In this document: one piece after another, positions 39,736 through 51,800 of the stretch
Layout: every line of letters begins with the position of its first letter
Numbering within the stretch: position 1 is the stretch's first letter
Source: Polytrichum commune
Lineage: Eukaryota > Streptophyta > Polytrichopsida > Polytrichales > Polytrichaceae
Assembly (NCBI GenBank): GCA_950295325.1
Contig: OX485803.1
Coordinates: 63,875,554-63,939,553, forward strand
Reading direction: 5' to 3'
DNA: 64,000 nt
Position numbers and translations under genes: made by a program
Notes under the pieces: generated by a model
Told to the model about the DNA's origin: nothing
The model's database searches: none
The model's input: the letters and a program-made list of their open reading frames with translations, nothing else

Positions 39736-41094
39736 TCTTTTGGAATACCTTACAAATAATAAAGCTCACATTACCTTACCTTATCAAGCGAGACGGGTGT
39801 TGATCACATCACAACCTATAGTTAATATTGTACAAACTGTCACTTCCTACTTGAACTTACGCAATGATATATCTTTTTGCTATTAATTTTTTTTTAAATA
39901 AATTTTTACCAACTAAAGATCCTAATGTTCTATAATGCCCAACCAATCGATTTAACCTTTGTTGGTATTAAATAAAATATACAATAAATAGTTATAACAT
40001 TGTGTAATTCCAAATAGTAAGTGACACTAGAAACAACAATTAGTGTCGTCCCGGCTTGACTTGTATGGCCCGGGCTAACCTCAAGTCATTGTTGAGCTCG
40101 GGACACCTCCGACTCTAAATTCAAGGCCACTTGTTGCTAAACCTCATGATGAGCCTCGTGTACGTCCTCGGTTTTAGTAGTAAAACCCTTCTTGTAACCA
40201 TAATTTGTACATGTGCTATGTTGAATGTATTTAGTGAAGAGTAAGGCCTAGTGTTTGGGCATCACTCCGAGTATTAAAGCGTACCCATTGAGTATGATCC
40301 TCCCACATGTGTATGGGATATTGCTTCTTGAGTTTGCTCGAGAGTCCTTACCCTCCCGGCCAACTAATAATCCTCATCATGATCACCATGGCCACCCATT
40401 TTGTGTGCTCCCACACTTCCACACCACCGGCGATGCATTTGTGGACTAAGTTAAGGTAAGGTGAGGTAAGGTAGGCAAACGCAAAGCCACCACATAACCT
40501 AGGTCTAATAAAAAGTAAAAGAAGAAGGAAAAGAAAATGTTAGTGTTCTTATATCGACATGAATCTAAATTCGTTAATTTAAAACGATCATGGTTATCTA
40601 TGGAAGCTATACCTAATAATATTGATTAGGTATTATACACTTGTAGTTTCAAGTGTGTGATTAGGGTATGTAGTGTTGGTTTTAGGTTCAATGTTGAGCT
40701 TAAGTTTGGATTTGGTTCATGATATACATATCTTGTTACCCATAACAATTGTTGTGGCCTCAAAGAGAGCGATTGGATGAATTGTTTTAATGCCTGGGGG
40801 CTAAATGCTTAATTGTGCACAAATTTTTGAGAAAACATCGACCCCTTTCGGGGCTGCACCTTTTGTTAAAAACCAAGGAGCACATGGGTTCAAAACATAC
40901 TCTAAAAACCCCCTATATACAAGTCCCCAGTTGATCAAATCAAGTGGTTCACGTACAAATTCAATGAAAAAAATACAAGTGACAATATGTATAGACTAAA
41001 AAAAATCTACATTTGTATATAGTCATTAACATCAATATACAACTATACTTTAAAATAAGAATGAGCCCCTATCATATGTGTAATGTAAACCCCT

Positions 41095-41954
41095 AGCATT
41101 CATTAATAAAGTTGTTGGAGACTTTTTCATCCTCCGGATGTACCTCATAAGCATCTATGTCTACAATATATGTCATGGAAGCTAATGCAATTATTGTTTC
41201 TGATTTTGCTATCAAATAACCCGTAAGATTGTAAGTCCACTTATTGTTGGTTACTATCTAAAACCAAGATAAACCAATCTCCACGTTTGATGGATAGTCC
41301 ATCAAGTCAATTGGATCCCTATACTCCACCCCACAATTATTAAATTTTCTATGCATCCTATATACCCTCCCAACAAACCAAAACCTTAATTGAAGCTAAT
41401 GTTTTGGGTCTACCACATTTTTGACAATTCGAGGTTCATGTGCGTTCAAAAAACACACTCCACAATCACAACCAAGGTCTAACATAGTATCATGATTTGC
41501 ATCGGTAAGGCGTTTAGGCCTCATATATAATATGCCAACCTTAAATCCAAGTCAGTCAATCTTTAGATAAAGTTGGATTGCTATTCAATTACCTAACAAG
41601 TGTATTTTTAAAGATTGTGGACTCCCCTACCTCCACATAAGCCACAATGGACTCTACATAAGATTGAGAGGGCATTCCAACGCTTCCATGTTCATCAATT
41701 AGAACATCCAAGGCATGTCGCAACTCACTTTGCAACTCCACATCTTCATGTAAATAATTTTCAACCTATGATTGCATCAATTCCGTCTCTAAGACAACAT
41801 CCTTGCACATGTTTGAATTGTCTTCTCCAACACTACAATTTTCCTTGTCACCAACTTGTGCATTAGAATCATCAATCAATGTGTGATCATAATCCAACTC
41901 CTCATCCTCCTCCATACTGCCAAATAAATGAGCCTCAATAAGTGATCCTAACAT
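41095..41954 (-). pseudogene. Unrecognised coding relic with several in-frame stops
   Basis: Read on the minus strand from 41954, one frame stays protein-like for most of 850 bases. It shows acidic EEDEELDYDHTLIDDSNAQ, then KENCSVGEDNSN, ETELMQS, a stop, LQSELRHALDVLIDEHG, IFKNTLVR, a stop, LNSNPTLSKD, a stop, and further on DANHDTMLDLGCDCGVCFL, RVYRMHRKFNNCGVEYRDP, NNKWTYNLTGYLIAKSE and DIDAYEVHPEDEKV. I do not recognise the family. The stops fall where Gln or Arg codons would be expected. A second, more degraded copy lies at about 60420-60660. Probably a decayed transposon gene, but a decayed host gene is possible. Confidence 0.55.
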
Positions 41955-42494
41955 ACAAGTACAAATGTTGGATCTTTTCTAGAGGTTCTCCATACATGTG
42001 CATAATTGTGAGTTATAATTTGTATAGCAACTATATACGTAATGCGGTAAAATTCAAATTAATACCCCTTTGTGAACACTCACGTATACTCATACGTGTT
42101 ATGAAAATTGCACCCCTGGGTGTTGAATTAGCTTGTACTACCAGTTGACTTGCAAAACCTCTCAATTTTTTTTAGTTTTTTTTAAGACAGTTCATCGTGT
42201 GTATCTATTTCTTATTTGTTCTACGTAGTGAGCCTTTCAACAATCGGATTCACGTGCCAATCTCTATCAAAACCTTATGACAATATGGGACATGTAACCT
42301 TGGAATACAAAAGTATATAAATGCCAATGAATGGCTTCAAAAAGAACTCCCAAAGTATTGTAGTTGACAGTTTGAGGAATTATTTGCACATAGTCCTAGA
42401 TTAGATGTGTTGAGATAATTTAAAACATAGCAAAAAATGAGGCCTTCATTACAGTTCATAATAGGATCCATTATTAAGCCCTAAGCATCTGAGC

Positions 42495-42512
42495 AGGGTT
42501 TAGGGTTTAGGA
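42495..42512. repeat. Short interstitial telomere-like repeat
   Basis: GGGTTTAGGGTTTAGG occurs once here, two to three units of the plant telomere repeat, in intergenic DNA. Confidence 0.7.
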
Positions 42513-42624
42513 TGTCTACAATTGTCCAAATGAATCATGCTACAATGTTATGGGGCTCTTATTGGTGATGTGGATTAAGATAAAACAACCTCACTTGGTT
42601 TCTTGATGTAAACAAACACCTAAC

Positions 42625-42965
42625 CTATATATGAGGGGTGTGTAATTAGGTGTGGATCTAACAATGGACGCCAAAAAATACATATTGTGAATAAAGATTA
42701 AGTTACATGCACAACACGTATGAACCATTCCAAGGTCAATAGTCAACACAATCGGGGGGTCCACTTACATGATCATTTATTAAAAAAAAAACACCCTCAC
42801 TTTGATAATCAATAAGACATTCATGTGAACCCTAGAAACCATGACAAAGATGGCCACGAGCACGATTTGGATTCGCATACTATCTTGCACTACTACTAAT
42901 CGTGCGGGCTTTCACATCCTACGAGGAATGGACGCATACCTAAACAGCCGCTAACAAGTGCTATA
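42625..42965. repeat. Dispersed repeat family A, copy 3
   Basis: Contains AATTAGGTGTGGATCTAACA, GACGCCAAAAAA, CCATTCCAAGGTCAATAG, CAATAAGACATTCATGTGA, GATTTGGATTCGC and TTTCACATCCTA in this order, matching copies at 9240 and 21650. This is the longest and clearest of the three. No coding frame. Confidence 0.6.
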
Positions 42966-43699
42966 TGTTCAAGATGGTTTGCTCACCTTGGAGGCATTGA
43001 GAGGTGGGCACATACTACACAAAATATGATATTTAGTGTTTGATACACTAAATACGAACGCATACACTAATTATCAACAACCCTAAGAAAGTAAGCAACA
43101 TTAAATGTAACCTCAAACACTAAATATCAACTATGATAATACGTGGAAGTCACATGTTTGAATTCAGTGTTAGTAAGGATATGAAAAATAAAAGGATATA
43201 ATAAAGGAGGTGACTGTAGGGAAGGCAGCGACACATTTATGTCTAACACTAATTGTCAAAGAAGTGAAAATCAACGTTGAGCATGGTAGGGTGGTAACAA
43301 CACCAGATATAATCAAACACCAGATATCATATTTTGCGTCACTGGTTGAGGAGATTTTTGGGTTATAATCGGTCAAAACCCTCGTGTTTCCAAGTCCAAC
43401 CGGTTCTCTACGTGTTGTGGTGATGCTTCGGTTTCCCTTTATTGATTTGAGCCTATGTTTCCATAGTTTCATCTTCTCCTAGCACCATAGGTTCTCTCCG
43501 TTTGTTCATTGGCACATCCTTTAACTTATTGCCTTCGATCAATTGCTAGTGAGCTAACTTAAGTGAGGGGTCGGCCGGCCATCACATCACATCCGTTGTG
43601 GCCCAAACGAAAGCGTAGCAAGTTGGTCACCAGCCACATCGAAGGCACTGTGGCCGTTCATGTCATTCTCAGTTGTTGGTTTGCAGTCCTTTCCACATG

Positions 43700-44620
43700 C
43701 TCTTCGTGGTTATTATAAGTACGCGTGTTGTCCAAGCCAAAATACCTACCCCGTTGCCATTGCCGTTGCCAAGTTATTTACGGTAATCACCATCACCCTT
43801 TCGTTGGACGTATGTGTACGCAACGTTGTTTTGTTGGGCTTTTGTTCTTTCTTGCGGGAGGGACTTCGACCGGTCGAGGAATCTTTGGTCACAAACACAC
43901 AATAATGAAATGACGGTCATCTTAGCTGTCCTCAAGATGGAATATGATGAGTTGGGTAAATGGGTGCGAGGAGCGTTGTCACAGGTCAGTCACGGGTTAT
44001 AGTAGGCCCGTCTAATCTATCATGTTGCGGTAGGTATTGGGTGCCTGCTATAATTGATGGCAAAGGGATACATGTGCATTACCGGACGTAGTGGTCAGGT
44101 TATGTAAGGTTCGTCCATTACTTGTGATAGTGTGCTTCTTTGTATTTAATTGGAGCTTGAGCTGAACTTGACTCTTTTGTGGTTAATGTAAGTACGTGTG
44201 TCGCCCAAGCAAAATACCTACCCAGTTGATGTTGCCAATTTAATTAGTATGGTGTTCATTGTCACCCTTTGGACATATGTATATTGACATTGTTGATCTT
44301 CTTCCTTGTAGCAGGGACTTCTACCAATCTAGGAATCTTTGGTCACAATCACAAGAATAATGATCATCCTAGCCATTATCATGATATGAATATGATACGA
44401 ACTAGGTAATTTGTGCGAGGAGCTCTGTTAGGGGCTAAGTCATGGGTTATAGTACGCACCTAATCTATCTTACTACATAGTAGGTGTTGGGTGCCTACAA
44501 CTGCCGACGGCAGAGCGACATGTGTGCAAATGTGAAGATGGTGGACAAGGCATGGGAAGATCATCTATTACAGATGATAATGTGCCTCCTTGTATTCAAT
44601 TAGGACTAGACTCATCCACA
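43700..44620. repeat. Direct duplication of about 450 bp
   Basis: A first copy from about 43700 to 44160 and a second from about 44185 to 44620 share GTACGYGTGTYGYCCAAGC, AGGAATCTTTGGTCACAA, TGYGAGGAGC, GGGTTATAGTA and CTAATCTATC at offsets of 448-454. The copies are clearly diverged. Open frames inside the first copy (43660-44002) are broken in the second, so I do not call a gene. Confidence 0.65.
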
Positions 44621-45004
44621 AAATAAATTGGCCTGGGCACTAGGAAAGGGGAGGTGAATCCGCTATTTGTGGTTTCATGTTTTTCTTTCTTTCTTCCATA
44701 TCTATCAGCTTACAGAACGATTCCACTCTTGGTAAAGGGCAACCCTACACTCTCTGAACAACTTATGTCATGGTAAGAAGATAAAATTTGACACAAATGT
44801 CCACTGTCAGGGAATTTGTGTCGTGAGCCTGCCTCAATATGTACTGAAGAAGAACTTGCAATCAGATTGTTTTGCAATGCTCATAGACTTTGTGGCTGAT
44901 ATTAGTGGAGATGCAGGAGTGTGGTTGAAGTTCAAGCAACAAGGGCCGATGTTAAATGTCAAGGTGTAGAATGAAGTCAGGAAATCTGTCTGCAGATATA
45001 TTAA

Positions 45005-45389
45005 GGGCCAGTTCACACTATGCCCAAGTCGAGAGGAGAAGCGTCACTTCTCTGGACCAAACTATGTCGAGAGGAGAAGCCTTTGGGCTGAAAAAGTATA
45101 TTAAAATAAGCCACTGTCAGATTTTGAATATTTTAATGAACAAAAAGGTTCGGCCTCTCGACGGAAGTTTGGGTCGAGCATTTTGCTCGACCCAAACTTT
45201 GCTCGAGAGGTCGAACTCTTGGCGCCATAACTTCCTAAAAGTGCTGCCACCTAGGCTCTTTTGGAGGCGACGTCCTTTGGACTTCGGCCTCTAGTGTGAA
45301 GGCCGAGAGGACGGACTTTGGATAATTCTGCATTTTCATTGGTCCAAACGCTTCTCCTCTCGAAGTTTGGCCATAGTGTGAACCGGCCC
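45005..45389. mobile_element. Tourist-like MITE (PIF/Harbinger), 385 bp
   Basis: The ends are inverted repeats of about 39 bp: GGGCCAGTTCACACTATG on the left and GGGCCGGTTCACACTATG as the reverse complement of the right end. TAA flanks both sides (45002-45004 and 45390-45392), the target duplication made by PIF/Harbinger elements. The centre (about 45148-45212) forms a second hairpin around GTCGAGCATTTTGCTCGAC. No transposase. Similarity of the two ends is high, so the insertion may be fairly young. Confidence 0.88.
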
Positions 45390-48300
45390 TAAGAGTGTGT
45401 AGACAACATTGGCCTATTGATGTTAATAGATTGAAGAGTAGTTGAAGAGGTGATCATATCCTTGCTTGCAGGAAAGGTCATGCACAGGTAAAGTCTTTGG
45501 GGGAAAAACCAATTTATTGAATATGTACATGAAATGTGTGGACTTCATACAATAATTGATATGGTGGGATTGGATAGTCAGTACGGATCGGTGAAAACTA
45601 TGTCTTCTTTGAGATCCATAGGTAAAAGTTATATAATGCTTCGATGTTTTATTGATAGATTATCCAAATCGTCAGGGGAAGTTGATGTTAAAGTCGTGGA
45701 GATTTTCAAAATCAATTACTGTGCAAGAATTCAGAGTGATAGTTTTGGGTGGGGTGTTGATTTTAGCACCATGTATATTAGTCTTTTTTAGTTGTTCCAT
45801 TTAAGAAGAGTGACCGCATAAGGGTCCAAATACCTTAACTTTGTAGTTGTGCTTGAAGCCAACTTACCCTTGTGGTGACCCGATGCCTAGCAACTCGAGG
45901 GCTTTTAGGGTGAAGAGGGTAGGTAGCTGCATCAAGGACAATGGTTGTATCTAATTATATAGCAAAGTCGCACCATGCAATATCCTTGGTTGGAAGCTTT
46001 TAGATTTGTCTGAGGCAATATTGTGATTGAATCCTTAGCACAAACACAATCCATGTATTGTTTTTTCTTCTTCTTGTTTGTGGCCGAGTGAATAGCTTTG
46101 GCACACGTGACCACGAGACCAAAGAAGAGGGACAAGTGCACTTAAAACCCCTAACCATCTAGAAAGTCCAATATGAGTTTTCCCCATACACTTCCCTTTT
46201 TAGTCAATTATGTGAAGACCGACTTCATCTAAAATCATATCATTCTTCTATTGCACTGTTCAATTACTAGGTTGAATACCTTCATATTTTTGAAACTCTA
46301 AGTTGGATACCCAACCTAGATGCCCTTGGATGCCAATACAAACCTAATTATTTGAACATCAATGTCATGTGAACATATCTTTAGGTGATGCTCTTTGACA
46401 TAAATTAATGTACTAGATAAAGTTTCAAACCCATAATTACCAAACAATTAAAATAAAGACTTGGTGAGGCTCGCAAACATTGTATCTATAGGTTGTACAT
46501 GAATGAGAGCTCATTGGTCCTTTCGGGGTTAAGAGTCGTCGCGTGTGTAAATTGGCTATCGGTTCAAATGGTGTGGGAGTAACTAGGGTTAGGGTGGTTG
46601 GTTTCCACGTTAAAATTCTACCAAGGTTGAGGGTAGATGTTGACATTCACAACAATTATTTATCTATACAATTCCTAGATTTTAGGCTCGGGGCGACTGC
46701 CTCGTAGATGGTACACTTCCAATAATCATCCATATTTCTAGATTGTAGAGTATAGCAGCAGGCCCGTGGAGCTGGACTGCCGGCCTAAAATCTTAGTATG
46801 GGACAGATTTCCAGGTCAACTATCTACAATAGATGTAGATGCCACGCAAGAAAGGCACAGGAGGGGGCTTTGGTTGGGTTGGTGGAGGCTATGATGCTTT
46901 TCCCACGGGCTTCAACCTTTCGATGTACCTCCTTTGATTGCAACCACTGCGAGAACTCGGATCCACCAAAAAAAATGGATGCCAAAAATCACATCTCTGC
47001 GCCTGCAGTGCCTATCTTGTGATGATGGGTGATGCTTACATCATGGTGCGGTGAGTGGATTAGTGTGACTTGGAGAAGTCTTGTGCACTGAATCGAGAAT
47101 TTGTGCTTGAAGTAATTGCCAAGCACAAGGATTTTCCTTATGCGAAAGCAAGCGGGACCTGGATCTTTTGGTTTCTGGAGTTGGACAGTTTTTGGTTTCT
47201 GGTCGACGTCTACTTTGTGAAATTGCTACCGAGGATGTCGAAGTTGCAAGATATGTTTGGGCTGAGGAGCGAGGCTACCATCATCATGTGCTAGCTTAGT
47301 TGCACAAAATTTGGTGGTCAGGTGAGAGAACTAGAGGGGCTTGACGTTGTGTTGGATGCATGGCTGTGGGAATGAATGAATGAATCACTTTGCTCAAGTT
47401 GATGGTTCTCATGACCTGAATGAATTAACTGATGTCAAGGCTTAGCTTCTTGTAGATAATTATACGACGAGCAACTGATCCATCAAACTCGGGGAAGCAT
47501 AAGCATGTCAAACAGATCACACATGCATAGATAGACACCGAAGTAGAGAAGACCATGGGCAGTTTACAGAACTTCCTTTTTAGGGAGTAACTAAATAGTT
47601 GGTTTGCAAGAACATGATGTGGTGGTCACTGCTGATCAGGTTCCAGTAGAAGCAGGTAGGTCATGATTTTGAGGATGACATATTTCTTCTCTAGAGTCTC
47701 GAGCAAGCAGATTGCAAATCGTAATATAGTCCAGTTTTGGATGATTCTGCTTTGAAACCTTGGAGGCAAGTTTCATTAAGAGCCGATCGAAGTTTGTGGT
47801 TTTTTTTGCTATTTTATTCATCACGAAGTTTTACTATTAACCCAGCAGTGTGAGTGCACTCAGCAACAGGTCATGGCTAAGCTTGCCTGACCCGCCACCA
47901 TTGATGACTCACCAGATAGACTTGCATGAAAATCTGATGTTAGTTCAAATTTCGCCGTGTTCTGGATGCATTCTGGAACTATATATCTACATCTATATCT
48001 ATATCTATATCTATACATATATACATATATACGTGTAAAAAAGTGGTGGATAACTTGTCTGGGTTCACTTTCTGTCAAGCTACCCGAATTTATTAGTTTC
48101 TCCGTCAGGCGCCAATCATGTCTACCTGGAGCAGATACACTTTTGTATAGAGACAGAGAGAGTAAGAGAGGCAGACAGACATCGATGACCAGTCTTCATT
48201 AATGCAGGAGGCACGGTTGTGGAATCTATCTATCTTAGGCCTATTCTCTTGTGAATTGTATGATTCTTCGAATACTGTCTGTATTATGAATTGATAGCTA

Positions 48301-48817
48301 CAAAAAGACATACAGATGACATCGCTAATCCCTAATTCGCACCGAATCTTGCCATCATATCACCACTAGGGATGATGTTAAAGCTTTCTTGTTTCAGGTC
48401 CTTGGTGATGGAATTAGCACATGAATATATTTGGGAAGGTTAGTGCGTCCACTAATACTGCGATTGGGAAGATTTTAATCACCCTGGAGAAGAATCACGG
48501 CCACAAATTGCCTTGTTATGTTTCCTTGATCAGCATTCGTGCGCAGCATTCTTATGGAAAACACCAGTTGTAGTACAAGTGCTCATTCATCTCTTAACAT
48601 GCAAGGTCATAATCCATGTTATGTTGAGGACTTGATTCTTTGATTATCAAGTGACCCATGGAACCTTATGCTCACCCTGGTTGTGTGATGCATGCACTAT
48701 AAGCAAGCAGATTGCAGCGGCGGCGTGAGGTCGGCGCGCGGACCCTGCAGGCATTGAACTAATTTTTTTGGAACAGTGCGGAAATCGGCTTGAGTATACA
48801 AGATATTTGAGGGGGTT
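45390..48817. other. Intergenic and upstream flank of the bHLH gene
   Basis: No supported gene. A degenerate (ATCTAT)n tract lies at about 47984-48030 and an AGAGAG-rich tract at 48147-48180. The last kilobase before 48818 should contain the promoter of the bHLH gene, but no clear TATA box or operator can be singled out. Confidence 0.4.
47984..48032. repeat. Degenerate hexanucleotide (ATCTAT)n microsatellite
   Basis: About six units of ATCTAT/ATCTAC grade into ATACATAT units. Located about 0.8 kb upstream of the bHLH start codon. Confidence 0.85.
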
Positions 48818-51800
48818 ATGTCCAAGAGAGGAGGAGGAGGTATGGGAGTGCAGGAAAGACTTCGGTCCATTGTGGGACCAAAAGGATGGGACTATGCTGT
48901 TTTTTGGCAGCTCCATGACGACAATCGGTAGATATTCTTCTCCCTAATTCCATTTACATCACCATTGTGATGTGTTTAATAGTCTCCTCCCCCTGCAGCG
49001 CCTCTTACGACTGCACATCACCTTATACTTGACGTCATTTGAGGAATGAAATCCTGGTCAGAGAGAGAGAGAGACGGATCATCAGGTGTCAAAATGCCAT
49101 TTTTTGCAAATTATATGCATTAGCAGGTTTGACTCCCTCCGTGATAACGAGAAACAGTAGGGAATGAATTGGGTTGTTCAAAATCCAAGCCCCAAAGATC
49201 AAGACAGCGCCCGCCAAGGGTTATGTTGGCCTACTTGTGGTGAAGTCTCTCCTTTCGAACCATTCATTCATACTCGAAATGCACAGAGAAGGGCGAGGAA
49301 TTTCGGCAACTCACATGATGACATCGCTAGCCCATGTGCACATGTTAGTGAAGAATATAAGTGATCAGGTTGGTGATGATGACGAGAAATTAGTGAGGTG
49401 TAATTTTGCTGCAATATGCATTAGTAGATATCACTCCCTTCGTGATGATGAACAGCAGTAGGAAACGAAATGGGTAGTTCAAGATCCAAGCCTCAAAGAT
49501 CAAGATACGCTCGCCCAAGGGTTATGTTTACCTACTTACTTGTGGTGGAATCTCCTTTCAACCCATTCATTCACTCATACCACGAAATGTCTAGAGAATC
49601 CTGAACAAGCTCGGGGTTTCACATGATGATATCCCTAGCTCATGTGCACTTGTTAGTGAAGAATGTGATTGATCAGGTTGGTGATGATGATGATGACAAG
49701 AAACTAGCGTGGTGTAATTTTGCTGCAATATGCATTAGCAGGTTTCACTCTCTCCATGATGATGACCAGCAGTAGGAAATGAATTGGGCTGTTGAAGATC
49801 CAAGCCCCAAAGATCAAGACAACGCTCGCCAAGGGTTATGTTTGCCTACTTGTGGTAGAATCACCTGTCCGACCCACTCATTCATTGAAACCACGAATAG
49901 TACAAAGAAGGTTAAAGAGCCTCGGCCTTTCATATGATGATATCCCTAGCTCATGTGCGCATGCTAGTGAAAAATGTGATTGATCAGGTTGGTGATGATG
50001 ATGATGACAAGAAATCAGCGTGGTGTAATTTTGCAGCTCACTCGACTGGACAGGTTGCTGTTGCAGCGGCACCGAGGGTGCGGGTGGCGACACGCTGTTG
50101 GCATCCACCAGCAGTCGCTACCTGGATTCCTCACGGGCTTGCCCGGATGTCAAGATGTTGCACCCCACCACGCACATTTGCTCGCTCCTCGCCAACATGC
50201 CATCGTCTTTGCCCTTAGATTCTGGGTAAGTTGTTGCCCCATAATCCCAGTTTGATTCGCAACCTACTTTCAACACCTCAGGTTCATCATACCCTGTCCA
50301 GAAAATCTTATGGCTTGAATTTCTGTCCACATGGTCAGATCCCTTCTCAAGAATCCCTACCTTTCCATTTTTAACAACAGAGTGTCGTTCAATCCCAAGT
50401 CATTCCATCCTGTCCAGATAACCACAAGGCTTAAATTATTTACCCATCCCCAACTGGTCAGACCCCTCCTCAAGAATCCCTAACCCTTCCATTCTTCATC
50501 GCAAAATGTACTTCAACCTCTGTTCATCACACCCTGTTCAGAAAAGGCTTGAATCAATAACCCATCCCCACCTGCTCAGCTCCCTTCTCAAGAATGCTTA
50601 ATCTTTCCATTCTTTTCAACAAATATCGGTCACTCTCTGTTCATTCTATCCTGCCTAGAAAAACATAAGGCTTGAATTAAATACCCATCCTCACCTGGTC
50701 AGAGTCCCCCTAAAGAATCCCTAAGCCTTCCATTCTTCACAACAAACTGTTTTTCAACCTCTCAGGTTCATCATCCCTGTCCAGAAAACCATAAGGCTTG
50801 AATTAATTACTCATCCCCATCTGGTCAGATCCCTCCTCAAGAATTCCTAAACTTACATTTTTCGCAACAAAATGCGTTCAACCTCTGTTCATCACACCCT
50901 GTTCAGAAAACCATAAGGCTTGAATTCATCACCCATCCCCACCTGGTCAGATGCCTCCTCAACAATCCCTAACCCATCTTCTCTTTCATTACAAAAAATT
51001 GTCGTTCAACCTGGTTTCATTCTATCCTGTTCAGAAAACTTTAAGACATGCATTCACCATCGACCTATTGAGATCCCGGCTTCTCAAGGATCCCTAACTC
51101 TTGCTTTCTCTACAAGAAATTGACTGGCAGCAGACTCTAACTCGTCCACATCGCATTTGTTTCGAACCCCTTTTGGTGGCTTGAGATTAATTTCGTGCAA
51201 TGTAACCGTTCTTTGCAGGATTCAGGGGCGAGCCTTCTTGGGCGGCCAACCGAAATGGATCCATGCAGACCCAGCGGGAGGGGACGGCCAGGCATGCTAC
51301 CATCTGATGACTCATGAGCCTACCCTACTTGCCCCCCACTCAGATTTTGCACTTGAGCTAGGTGTATCTTGTGGCTGCGTCATGAGTAATGTTGGTATAT
51401 AGCGGCCCGTACATTCCTTACATTTATGATTTAATCATGCTGTGGATGTGCCACAAATGCAGGACACGGTGGTGCAAACCAAGGTGTGTATACCCGTGCA
51501 AAGTGGCCTTGTGGAGCTCGGTGTGGCAAATCATGTAAGTACGCTACTTTACTTATAATACCACCCATTTGAAATTTCCAGTACACATCATCAATTAGGT
51601 CATCCTTCTTGACATGAAGCTTGGTACAATTGCTGCAACAATTCCTGCACTGCCTAACTCGAGTTCATCACCACAGCCATAACTGTGAAACCTGATGGAG
51701 GTTATGAAGAAATGTGCATGTCTTTCCTTCCATGAAAAGTTTTGTTCCTCGAGGTTTCAGTCGATAAGGAGACCGCAGGTTACAGCATTTGACATCGGCA

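Larger units (their letters stand above)
38954..40900. other. Intergenic, no supported gene
   Basis: Apart from the short repeats listed separately, nothing recognisable. A GC-richer stretch at 40040-40450 (CCCGGCTTGACTTG, CCCGGGCTAACC) might be part of an old LTR, but matching ends were not found. Confidence 0.35.

Noticed and set aside
43660-44002. Overlapping frames as a possible small gene
   Set aside because: The diverged duplicate at 44185-44620 breaks all of them and no motif is recognisable.
50281-51122. Regularly spaced repeats as a CRISPR array
   Set aside because: The units are 118 bp of continuous diverged repeat without unique spacers, inside a plant intron.
51463-51534. Alternative frame for exon 4 using the donor at 51362 (phase 1)
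   Set aside because: It gives [17 protein letters not shown], unlike the family; the donor after GGT at 51363 gives [14 protein letters not shown] as expected for a bHLH-MYC_N domain.
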